A stretch of 18,948 bases of DNA. Source: an uncultured bacterium. GTDB taxonomy: Bacteria > Bacteroidota > Bacteroidia > Bacteroidales > Bacteroidaceae. Each line of letters begins with the position of its first letter. The first letter of the stretch is position 1. Below the pieces are notes generated by a model. That model worked only from the letters and a program-made list of their open reading frames with translations, had not been told where the DNA came from and ran no database searches. The DNA is taken from assembly GCA_905215655.1 (NCBI GenBank), contig CAJMQT010000030.1:1-18948 (forward strand). The letters run 5' to 3'. Positions 1-6,003 of this stretch are shown here, piece after piece. The position numbers and the translations under genes were made by a program.

Positions 1-1
1 G

Positions 2-451
2 CCATCTCACCTGATGGTGCATGACCACCTCATAGAGAAAGGTTCGCCTTACCGTGCGTCGCTCCATACACACCCGATAGAGCTTGTTGCAATGACGCAT
101 ATCCGCAAGTTCCTCGGTAAAGACGTGCTCACTAAGCTGTTGTGGAGCATGATTCCGGAGACAAAGGCATTCTGTCCGCGCGGTCTCGGAATAATTCCTT
201 ACGAGTTGCCGAGCAGCGTTAAGCTGGCGGAAGAGACCGTAAGACAGCTTGACGACTACGATGTGGCAATGTGGGAGAAGCACGGCGTGTTCGCAATCGA
301 TAACGACATAATGCAGGCTTTCGACCAAGTTGACGTGCTGAACAAGAGTGCTCTGATTTACATCGCTGCAAAAAACATGGGTGAAGAGCCCGAAGGCATG
401 AGCGATGAACAGATGGCTGAAATGACAAAAGCATTTAACCTGCCGAAATAA
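2..451 (+). CDS. rhaD: Rhamnulose-1-phosphate aldolase, C-terminal part (5' end outside the window)
   Basis: This is a class II (zinc) aldolase that splits L-rhamnulose 1-phosphate into dihydroxyacetone phosphate and L-lactaldehyde in cytoplasmic rhamnose breakdown. The frame is open from base 2, so the gene is cut by the window edge and about half of the usual protein of roughly 270 residues is present. Visible hallmarks are a His-Thr-His pair (SLHTHPIELVAMTH), which supplies two metal ligands in this family, and the later WEKHGVFA segment, which carries the third metal-binding His. The GLGIIPYELPSS segment also fits RhaD better than RhaD-like epimerases such as AraD. The Met at 14-16 is internal to the family alignment and is not taken as the start. 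A strong terminator follows 80 bases after the stop, so this is probably the last gene of its operon. Confidence 0.88.
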   Translation, partial: PSHLMVHDHLIEKGSPYRASLHTHPIELVAMTHIRKFLGKDVLTKLLWSMIPETKAFCPRGLGIIPYELPSSVKLAEETVRQLDDYDVAMWEKHGVFAIDNDIMQAFDQVDVLNKSALIYIAAKNMGEEPEGMSDEQMAEMTKAFNLPK

Positions 452-533
452 ACATAAAAGATATACACACAAAAACGAAACAGACATCTTATCATTCTCA
501 GATAATATTAGTTTAAGAGTCTATTAAGACAAG

Positions 534-567
534 AAAGTCCGACGTTGTGAAACGTCGGACTTTTTCG
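534..567 (+). terminator. Rho-independent terminator after rhaD
   Basis: A perfect stem pairs 534-546 (AAAGTCCGACGTT) with 551-563 around a GTGA loop, and the right arm runs into a TTTTT tract. It lies 80 bases after the rhaD stop. Confidence 0.9.
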
Positions 568-616
568 TATATTGATATTTCATCAGTAAGTGATTGTTGG
601 ACAACCGGAAACTTTG

Positions 617-655
617 GCTCGGTAGAAAATTATCCCCACTAATTTTCTATTGAGC
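617..655. repeat. Long AT-rich palindrome of unknown role
   Basis: Bases 623-632 (TAGAAAATTA) and 640-649 (TAATTTTCTA) are perfect inverted copies around a 7-base loop. The stem extends outward through two G-U pairs and GCTC/GAGC to 16 pairs as RNA. A T-rich but interrupted stretch follows on the plus strand. It lies between the rhaD terminator and an opposing terminator. It may be a weak terminator or a small palindromic repeat. Confidence 0.5.
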
Positions 656-675
656 TCTTTTGTTCTTTTATGGAA

Positions 676-707
676 TAAAAAAAGAGAGCGGTCAAACGAC
701 CGCTCTC
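676..707 (-). terminator. Rho-independent terminator, minus strand
   Basis: A perfect 10-bp stem pairs 684-693 with 698-707 around a 4-base loop. Reading the minus strand, it is followed directly by seven Ts (683-677). It ends transcription coming from the aroC side, either of aroC itself about 270 bases away or of a short RNA starting near 772. Confidence 0.85.
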
Positions 708-772
708 AACCAACACAAAAACTAAACTAGACTTAATTAGACTATTTCAAGATTTTCACAAACCCCGAAAAG
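676..772 (-). ncRNA. Candidate small RNA ending at the 676-707 terminator
   Basis: On the minus strand a TAAATTTG box (779-786) matches the Bacteroidetes -7 consensus TAnnTTTG. A start near 772 would give a transcript of about 95 bases ending exactly at the strong terminator. No convincing TTG is seen at the expected -33 distance and no open frame of note lies inside. It could equally be the untranslated tail of the aroC mRNA, so this is a tentative call. Confidence 0.22.
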
Positions 773-980
773 TCTTTGCAAATTTAATAAATAAACTTCA
801 TTCTTACCACCTTTTACCGGGTTAATATACGTTAATTAAATGCCAATTAAGAAGGTAATGAAGTATGTTAACAAGTTTTATACAGTTTTGCTTTATGCAG
901 ATTGCATTTTTGTGCGCAAACTCTTATGTCATTGCTTCAAGCAGAAAGCGTCTTGCTAAGTGATTTCTTACGCATTGATT
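708..980. other. Non-coding spacer downstream of aroC
   Basis: AT-rich spacer between the minus-strand terminator and the aroC stop. Apart from the TAAATTTG box at 779-786 described for the candidate small RNA, no gene, repeat or regulatory site was recognised. Confidence 0.5.
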
Positions 981-2057
981 TTATAAGGATGATGTCTTGG
1001 CAAGCAGGAAATAATCCAATATAGTCATCGCCGCCATTGCCTCAACGATGGGTACCGCGCGTGGCAGGACGCACGGATCGTGGCGCCCACGGGCTTTAAG
1101 CTTGGTCGGGTTGCCGTCTTTGTCAACCGTGTCTTGTTCTTGCAGAAGTGTCGCTACGGGCTTGAAAGCTATGCGGAAATAAATGTCCTCGCCGTTGCTG
1201 ATGCCTCCTTGTATGCCGCCGCTGTGGTTGGTGGTTGTCGATATGCGCCCGTTTTTGTTTATGAATACGTCGTTCACTTGGCTTCCTCGTTTGTCGGTGA
1301 AGTCGAAACCATCGCCGAATTCAATACCTTTGACGGCGTTTATGCCGAGCATGGCACCTCCGAGGGCGGCGTGAAGTTTGTCGAATTCCGGTTCGCCCAA
1401 GCCTGTCGGACATCCTTTGATGACGCATGTTATCGTTCCTCCGACGGTGTCGCCGGCTGCTTTTACCTCTGATATGAGGCGTATCATGTCTTCCGCCAAT
1501 GCCGGGTCGGGACATCTTACGATGTTTTCTTCGGTCTTCGACAGGTCGTAACGCCTGTAATCTTTATCCAAAACGATGTTCCCCACCTGTGAGGTGTATG
1601 CCGTTACGGATATGCCGAGCTGCCTTAGAGCCAGTTTCGCCACGGCTCCGCCGACACACCGGCTTATCGTAATGCGTGCCGACGAGCGTCCGCCGCCGCG
1701 GTGATCACGTATTCCGTATTTGTTGAAATAGGTGAAGTCGGCGTGCGAAGGGCGGAATACATCACACATGTTGTCGTAGTCGCCCGAGCGTTGGTTTGAG
1801 TTTCTTACGATAAAACCTATCGGACAACCTGTCGATTTGCCTTCAAACACGCCGCTGAGTATCTCCACCCGGTCGGCTTCATTGCGGTCGGTGGTGATGC
1901 GGCTCTGTCCCGGTCGGCGTCTGTCGAGCTCGCTTTGTATGAAGTCAGCGTCAATCCGTATTCCCGACGGACAGCCGTCTATTACTCCGCCTACTGCCTC
2001 TCCGTGGCTCTCTCCGAAGGTGGTAAGGCGAAAAAGGTTGCCGAAAGTATTTCTCAT
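981..2057 (-). CDS. aroC: Chorismate synthase
   Basis: Converts 5-enolpyruvylshikimate 3-phosphate to chorismate, the last step of the shikimate pathway, in the cytoplasm and using reduced FMN. The protein is 358 residues, the normal bacterial length. Family signatures are in order: GESHG at 15-19, RPSHAD at 102-107, GGGRSSAR at 121-128, NHSGGIQGG at 277-285, and ARGRHDPCV at 322-330. The start is the Met that opens the canonical MRNTFGNLFR N-terminus, preceded by AAAGGA. It lies 115 bases downstream of slyD on the same strand with no clear promoter between, so co-transcription with slyD is possible. It supplies chorismate to the Phe/Tyr operon at 12466-17583 but is not part of it. Confidence 0.97.
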   Translation of the reverse strand: MRNTFGNLFRLTTFGESHGEAVGGVIDGCPSGIRIDADFIQSELDRRRPGQSRITTDRNEADRVEILSGVFEGKSTGCPIGFIVRNSNQRSGDYDNMCDVFRPSHADFTYFNKYGIRDHRGGGRSSARITISRCVGGAVAKLALRQLGISVTAYTSQVGNIVLDKDYRRYDLSKTEENIVRCPDPALAEDMIRLISEVKAAGDTVGGTITCVIKGCPTGLGEPEFDKLHAALGGAMLGINAVKGIEFGDGFDFTDKRGSQVNDVFINKNGRISTTTNHSGGIQGGISNGEDIYFRIAFKPVATLLQEQDTVDKDGNPTKLKARGRHDPCVLPRAVPIVEAMAAMTILDYFLLAKTSSL

Positions 2058-2082
2058 TATTGTTTCCTTTTAGGTGGTGAAT

Positions 2083-2113
2083 GGGACAAATGTGACTAAT
2101 ATGACTGATGGGG
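2083..2113. repeat. Degenerate 9-bp direct repeats between slyD and aroC
   Basis: Three successive 9-base units, GGGACAAAT, GTGACTAAT and ATGACTGAT, followed by a partial GGGGC, sit in the slyD-aroC gap. They read as diverged slippage repeats. No function is evident. Confidence 0.5.
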
Positions 2114-2172
2114 CAGGGCGACCAATGTCTGTTTACGGTCGCGACAGCCTCTTTGTCCTTGTCAAAACGGGA

Positions 2173-2862
2173 TCAGTCCTTGTGGTGGCAACAGCCTTCG
2201 CCGTGCTCGTGGTTGCCGTGGCAACATCCTTCGCCGTGTCCGTGGTTACCGTGGTGGCAGCCTTCGCCGTGCTCATGGTTACCGTGGTGGCAGCCTTCGC
2301 CGTGCTCATGGTCGCCGCAATGGCAGCCTTCGCCGTCGCCACCGTGACATCCGCAGCCGCAACCTTCGCCGCTCATGCGGTTTATCAGTCCTTGAATTTC
2401 GTCTTTCGATGCCTCTCTCGACTCTACCACATGACCTTTGAAGTTGAGTGTCTTGCCCGCAAGCGGGTGGTTAAGGTCAACCTTTACCTTGTCCGTTCCT
2501 ACTTCAAGCACCTTTCCGTAAAATCTGTTTCCGTCTTCATTTTGCAGCGGAATGATTGCATCTTTGAAGATGTTTTCGTGGTCAAAGTGTCCGTTTATAC
2601 TGAAAATCTCTTTGTCGAGGTCGAGCACATGCTCTTCTTCGTGGTTGCCGTAAGCCTCTTCCTTTGTCAGCGTGAAGTCGAACGCGCCGCTCTTTTCGAG
2701 TGTTACGATGTTCTCTTCAAACTTGTCGAGGGTCAGTCCGAAGCCACTTATAAACTGGAACGGCTCTTTATCGGTAGCCTCTTCTACGAGTTCACTCTTT
2801 CCGTTTTCCACCGTATAGAGCTTGTAGGCAACGGCGATGTATTTGTTTAAGTTGTTTTCCAT
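2173..2862 (-). CDS. slyD: SlyD-type FKBP peptidyl-prolyl isomerase with Cys/His-rich metal-binding tail
   Basis: Cytoplasmic prolyl isomerase and chaperone. The N-terminal FKBP half (about 5-72) ends in EEAYG, followed by an insert-in-flap segment (about 75-120) and the returning FKBP strand with VDLNHPLAGKTLNF at 128-141, the layout of SlyD. Residues 163-229 form a tail with 11 Cys and 17 His among 67 residues, mostly in 11-residue units of the form GEGCxxGNHEH. E. coli SlyD also has a Cys/His-rich tail that binds nickel, so a metal storage or delivery role is inferred. The tail sequence is otherwise unlike E. coli. The start is supported by a promoter (2890-2919) just upstream. A long plus-strand frame over this gene is an artefact of the repeats. 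Confidence 0.92.
   Translation of the reverse strand: MENNLNKYIAVAYKLYTVENGKSELVEEATDKEPFQFISGFGLTLDKFEENIVTLEKSGAFDFTLTKEEAYGNHEEEHVLDLDKEIFSINGHFDHENIFKDAIIPLQNEDGNRFYGKVLEVGTDKVKVDLNHPLAGKTLNFKGHVVESREASKDEIQGLINRMSGEGCGCGCHGGDGEGCHCGDHEHGEGCHHGNHEHGEGCHHGNHGHGEGCCHGNHEHGEGCCHHKD
2176..2334 (-). repeat. 33-bp tandem repeat encoding the SlyD tail
   Basis: Four full 33-bp units and a partial fifth encode residues 177-229 of slyD (GEGCHCGDHEH, GEGCHHGNHEH, GEGCHHGNHGH, GEGCCHGNHEH, GEGCCHHKD). The unit number probably varies between strains by slippage or recombination without frame loss. Confidence 0.9.
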
Positions 2863-2889
2863 TATTGTTTTATATAATTATTTTAGGTG

Positions 2890-2919
2890 CAAAGATAGCG
2901 AAAGTCGGGTAAAAAGCAA
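2890..2919 (-). promoter_or_regulatory. Promoter of slyD
   Basis: On the minus strand TTG (2919-2917), a 19-base spacer and TATCTTTG (2897-2890) match the Bacteroidetes -33/-7 promoter. The expected start is about 20 bases upstream of the slyD ATG. Confidence 0.75.
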
Positions 2920-3043
2920 AATTAAAAGAACTTTTTTGGAATATTGAAATACCTCCAAACACACCCCTTTCACTCCTCAAAAACAACAGCAGGAAACCAC
3001 GCTTCTTATCCCTTGAAAAACGGGCGAAAATCAACGGCTTTCC

Positions 3044-3126
3044 AAAAGACCACCTTTTACCTTGCAAAAGGCAGCCTTTTAGCGTGTAAAAGGTAGCCTT
3101 TTAGAGCCTAAAAGGCTACCTTTTGG
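3044..3126. repeat. Palindromic repeat array, copy 1 (22-bp period)
   Basis: Four units begin at 3044, 3066, 3088 and 3110, each a 15-base core AAAAGnnnnnCTTTT plus a 7-base spacer (last unit shortened). Cores 3 and 4 with flanking AG/CT form a perfect 17-bp stem (3088-3104 with 3108-3124) around a 3-base loop. The array shares spacers with copy 3 (ACCTTGC; AGCGTGT versus AGCATGT) in the same orientation, and matches copy 2 when reversed. It lies upstream of the slyD promoter. See also the copies at 10655-10737 and 17692-17796. Confidence 0.9.
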
Positions 3127-3491
3127 AACGCCGTTCTTAATACTTTGATTATCAAATGGTTACAAACGCGGTTCGCAGAGGCGTTCCCTGCCGTGGAAAA
3201 GACGTAAAATTACGCGTTTTGTTAGAGAAATTTAAGTTCTCAAATGGGATATTTGAATTTAATCGAACACACCTTATTATATATAAAGAACCGTGCGAGG
3301 GTGATGTTTTTCGACGCCGAAAAACTGACAAAGCGGCAGATATGACAACGTATTTTACAGAAAGATGACAATGTGTCAGTACTTTATGACGCTATTTTTT
3401 AAAAGCCCCGAAAATGTTGACTTAGGTCAAAAAAGAGCGCTGTTAACGCAAACAGCCGTCAGTTTTTGTGCTTTTGAGCAAGAAGTGGTCG
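3127..3491. other. Intergenic stretch without a supported gene
   Basis: Between the palindromic array and the next promoter. Two short plus-strand open frames (3156-3368 and 3365-3559) show no family resemblance or credible start signals. The only structure noted is a 22-base motif at 3145-3166 whose reverse complement recurs at 10625-10646 next to copy 2 of the array. Confidence 0.5.
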
Positions 3492-3499
3492 TATATTTG
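3492..3499 (+). promoter_or_regulatory. Probable -7 box for the small exported protein gene
   Basis: TATATTTG fits TAnnTTTG. The upstream TTG elements are at spacings of 16 and 23 bases, so the -33 element is not clear. A start near 3506 gives an untranslated leader of roughly 100 bases before the ATG at 3603. Confidence 0.5.
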
Positions 3500-3602
3500 C
3501 ACCGTCGAAAGACAAACAGAGATAACAAATTAAGGATAACGGACTGCGGCAATTCGTGATGAAAGAACCAAGGTCCAAGGTAAAAAGAAAATTTTAAGGA
3601 TT

Positions 3603-3965
3603 ATGAAAAGATTGTTTTTAACCGTTGTAGCCCTGCTCAGCATGACTATGACATTTGCAGAGAACGAGAAGTTGAACAGCGTTGAGAACGCAAGTGCTTA
3701 CAACATGTCGGTAAATTACTACAAGCTTGCCGACTGTCTGGACCTCTCAGGCGACCAAGTAGAGCTGGTACAGGACATCCACACTTCGTTCTGCGCGGAC
3801 ATGATGAACGCAGCTTACGCAAATGCTGACGAGCGTGAGCTCATGGTGAAGAACGCCATCGCAAAAGATCTGAACTTCATGCGCCACGTTCTCAACAGCG
3901 AGCAGTATCGTAAGTACCTGACGCTCCTTAACCTTACGTTCAACAACCGTGGTTTGAAGAGATAA
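3603..3965 (+). CDS. Small exported protein of unknown function
   Basis: A 120-residue protein with a clear signal peptide: basic MKR, hydrophobic LFLTVVALLSMTMT, and a likely signal peptidase I site after TFA (about residue 19). The mature part of about 100 residues is mostly predicted helical by eye, with regularly spaced Leu, Met and Tyr, and two Cys (in LADCLDL and TSFCADM) that could pair in the periplasm. No known domain was recognised. The gene stands alone with its own -7 box, a long leader and a strong terminator immediately after it, which argues for a real, separately expressed gene. A location in the periplasm or outside the cell is inferred from the signal peptide only. Confidence 0.8.
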   Translation: MKRLFLTVVALLSMTMTFAENEKLNSVENASAYNMSVNYYKLADCLDLSGDQVELVQDIHTSFCADMMNAAYANADERELMVKNAIAKDLNFMRHVLNSEQYRKYLTLLNLTFNNRGLKR

Positions 3966-3984
3966 TAAAACTCTGATTATAAGA

Positions 3985-4022
3985 GACAGCCCGTCAACGA
4001 TTTGACGGGCTGTCTTTTTTGT
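3985..4022 (+). terminator. Rho-independent terminator after the small exported protein
   Basis: A perfect 13-bp stem pairs GACAGCCCGTCAA (3985-3997) with 4002-4014 around a 4-base loop, followed by a run of Ts. It starts 20 bases after the stop codon. Confidence 0.93.
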
Positions 4023-4073
4023 TTTAAACTGTAACGACAGGCATGGTAAAGCGAAAACCCTCATTTTTAGGTA

Positions 4074-4104
4074 TTGCAAAACCCTCGTTCCTGACGTAAT
4101 TTTG
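4074..4104 (+). promoter_or_regulatory. Promoter without an obvious gene
   Basis: TTG (4074-4076), a 20-base spacer and TAATTTTG (4097-4104) match the Bacteroidetes promoter exactly, as well as those of the annotated genes here. The next annotated gene has its own equally good promoter at 4279-4309. Confidence 0.5.
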
Positions 4105-4110
4105 CAGTCG

Positions 4111-4216
4111 TAAAGAGATTGATATGTGGAAACTTTTACACATCTTATTCGCTAAATAAAATTCATAATGTTTTTGTATAACCGCAAAGAGCCGGCTGTG
4201 AAGTCGGCTCTTTGTC
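4111..4216 (+). ncRNA. Candidate small RNA or tiny-peptide transcript
   Basis: Starts about 7 bases after the -7 box and ends at a 13-bp hairpin (4185-4197 with 4202-4214, one G-U pair, GUGA loop). It would be a transcript of about 105 bases. The T tract after the hairpin is poor (TCATT), so termination is uncertain. Inside is a possible 11-codon frame (ATG at 4124; MWKLLHILFAK). It could also be a leader for the NfeD-like gene. Confidence 0.3.
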
Positions 4217-4278
4217 ATTAATGTATAAGACAAATGTGTGCGTCAGATAAAATGTTTGTCCGAAAATCAGCTTAATTC

Positions 4279-4309
4279 TTGCCGTTCCCGATAATTATTA
4301 CTATCTTTG
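4279..4309 (+). promoter_or_regulatory. Promoter of the NfeD-stomatin operon
   Basis: TTG (4279-4281), a 20-base spacer and TATCTTTG (4302-4309). The expected start near 4316 leaves only about 10-15 bases before the ATG. Confidence 0.8.
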
Positions 4310-4325
4310 TATAAGATAAACCTTA

Positions 4326-4781
4326 ATGCTTATGATTGAATATTTTGCTGAAAACATGTGGCAGATGTGGACCCTCGTAGCTGTATTATGCCTCATTCTC
4401 GAACTTACCAACGGCGATTTCTACGTCATGTGCTTTGCTATCGGAGCCATCTGCACGGCTGTCATATCAGTCTTCGGTCTCGGTTTTTACGGACAGCTGT
4501 TCGTCTTCGCCGTAGCTTCCGTGCTCTGCATATTCTTTGTCAGACCATTCGCCCTGAAATATCTGCACGGCAACCGCAAGGAAAGACTCAGCAACGCAGA
4601 CGCCCTGATAGGGCGCATAGGGCGCGTCAGCGAGCCGATAGAGACAGGCGGATACGGACGCGTTGCTATTGACGGAGATGACTGGAAGGCGCAATCTGTT
4701 GACGGTGAGCCTGTAAAGGCAGGTCAGAACGTGCGCGTCGTGAGCCGTGAAAGCATTATATTGACGGTGGAAAAAGCCTGA
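4326..4781 (+). CDS. NfeD-like membrane protein
   Basis: A 151-residue inner-membrane protein of the short NfeD class. Three hydrophobic segments at about 14-28, 32-52 and 54-75 are followed by a soluble domain of about 60 residues (92-151) with the typical ALIGRIGRVSEPI and GRVAIDGDDWKAQS strands of the NfeD OB-fold. Short NfeD proteins lack the ClpP-like protease domain of long forms and are usually encoded next to a stomatin/flotillin-family partner, as here (27 bases upstream of it). The pair is thought to organise membrane microdomains or support membrane protein quality control. The ATG at 4326 is used; the in-frame ATG at 4332 is an equally plausible start. Confidence 0.85.
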   Translation: MLMIEYFAENMWQMWTLVAVLCLILELTNGDFYVMCFAIGAICTAVISVFGLGFYGQLFVFAVASVLCIFFVRPFALKYLHGNRKERLSNADALIGRIGRVSEPIETGGYGRVAIDGDDWKAQSVDGEPVKAGQNVRVVSRESIILTVEKA

Positions 4782-4808
4782 AAAGAATAACCTTTAAATA
4801 CAAATATT

Positions 4809-5762
4809 ATGAGTATCGTTTTTTATGTATTTATCGCATTAATTATATGCGCACTGGTATTGGTCAAGAAAAGCCTTGTAATCATACCGCAGTCAGAAAC
4901 CAAAATAATCGAGCGCCTCGGCAAATACTATGCCACATTGCGCCCCGGTATTAACATAATCATTCCTTTCATTGACCGTGCAAAGGACATTATAACGCTC
5001 CGCAGAGGTCGTTACGTTTACAGCGACTCTATCGATCTGCGCGAGCAAGTGTACGACTTTGACAAGCAGAACGTTATTACGAAAGACAATGTGCAGACCC
5101 AGATCAACGCACTTCTTTACTTCCAGATCGTTGATCCCTTCAAAGCCGTATATGAAATCAGCAACCTGCCCAACGCAATAGAAAAGCTGACGCAGACCAC
5201 CCTGCGTAATATAATAGGTGAACTGGAACTTGACCAGACCCTCACATCGCGCGACACAATCAACACCAAGCTGCGCGCCGTGCTCGATGACGCCACCAAC
5301 AAATGGGGTATCAAGGTCAACCGGGTTGAGCTGCAAGACATTACACCTCCCGAAAGCGTGCTCCAAGCAATGGAGAAACAGATGCAGGCAGAGCGTAACA
5401 AGCGTGCCACCATCCTGACAAGTGAGGGACAGAAGGCTGCCGCTATCCTCAAATCAGAGGGTGAGAAGACGGCTATCATCAACAAGGCGGAGGCAGACAA
5501 GCAGATGGCTATCCTCAATGCGGAGGGTGAGGCACAGGCACGCATCCGTAAGGCGGAGGCAGAGGCGATAGCAATAGAAAAGATAACCGAGGCTGTTGGA
5601 AAGAGCACCAACCCAGCGAACTACCTCCTCGCACAGAAATACATACAGATGCTTGAAGAGCTTGCGACGGGCGACAAGACCAAGACCGTTTACCTGCCAT
5701 ACGAAGCAACCAATCTTATGGGCAGCATAGGAGGAATTAAAGAACTGTTCAAGGCAGAGTGA
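4809..5762 (+). CDS. qmcA: Stomatin-like SPFH/band 7 membrane protein
   Basis: A 317-residue protein of the QmcA/stomatin type. One N-terminal membrane segment (about 4-19) is followed by the SPFH/PHB domain (about 22-190), containing IIPQSETKIIERLGKY, the LRPGINIIIPFIDRAK loop and VELQDITPPESV. An Ala/Glu/Lys-rich coiled coil with repeated SEGxKxAAI/AEA motifs runs from about 195 to 265. SPFH proteins oligomerise in the membrane. Bacterial QmcA-type members modulate membrane proteases such as FtsH and are associated with microdomains. It is co-transcribed with the NfeD-like gene 27 bases upstream. Length and domain order are normal. Confidence 0.92.
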   Translation: MSIVFYVFIALIICALVLVKKSLVIIPQSETKIIERLGKYYATLRPGINIIIPFIDRAKDIITLRRGRYVYSDSIDLREQVYDFDKQNVITKDNVQTQINALLYFQIVDPFKAVYEISNLPNAIEKLTQTTLRNIIGELELDQTLTSRDTINTKLRAVLDDATNKWGIKVNRVELQDITPPESVLQAMEKQMQAERNKRATILTSEGQKAAAILKSEGEKTAIINKAEADKQMAILNAEGEAQARIRKAEAEAIAIEKITEAVGKSTNPANYLLAQKYIQMLEELATGDKTKTVYLPYEATNLMGSIGGIKELFKAE

Positions 5763-5772
5763 TTTTTGTAAA

Positions 5773-5998
5773 AAGTGCAGAAATTTAGAAGTACAGAAGT
5801 CGGGAGTACAGAAGTGCAGACAATGCCTTTATGGTTAAATTCAGGGTTCAAATGTCTGCATTTCTGCACTTCTGTACTTCTTAACTACTAAAAACGAAAC
5901 AAATGTCTGTACTTCTGTACTCCTTCACTTCTGAACTCCTAAGATGAAAACAAATGTCTGTACTTCTGAACTCCTGCACTTCTGAACTTCTAAAATAA
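5773..5998. repeat. Intergenic octamer-repeat element: inverted arm plus three 51-bp tandem copies
   Basis: Three tandem copies start with CAAATGTCTG at 5849, 5900 and 5951 (exact 51-base period). Each is built of four 8-base units of the form CTGnACTY followed by CTAA and an A-rich tail. The left block, 5773-5825, is an inverted and more diverged copy reading ATTGTCTGCACTT on the minus strand. As RNA the left block could pair with any of the three right copies. The element fills almost the whole gap between the stomatin-like and WecB-like genes and ends just before the ATG at 6004. A related element lies at 15681-15804. Confidence 0.9.
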
Positions 5999-6003
5999 TA
6001 ATC

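Noticed and set aside
2074..2850. 258-residue plus-strand open frame opposite slyD
   Set aside because: It is the antisense of slyD; its Val/Ala-rich start is just the 33-bp repeats read backwards. slyD on the minus strand has clear family motifs and a promoter.
2870..3067. 65-residue minus-strand open frame upstream of slyD
   Set aside because: It covers the slyD promoter and part of the palindromic array and has no recognisable features.
3044..3126. CRISPR array interpretation of the 22-bp periodic repeats
   Set aside because: The conserved core is palindromic and varies between units, spacers are only 7 bases and partly shared between loci, and no cas genes are present.
3156..3559. Two short plus-strand open frames (70 and 64 residues)
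   Set aside because: No homology cues, no ribosome binding site, and the second runs through the -7 box of the exported protein gene.
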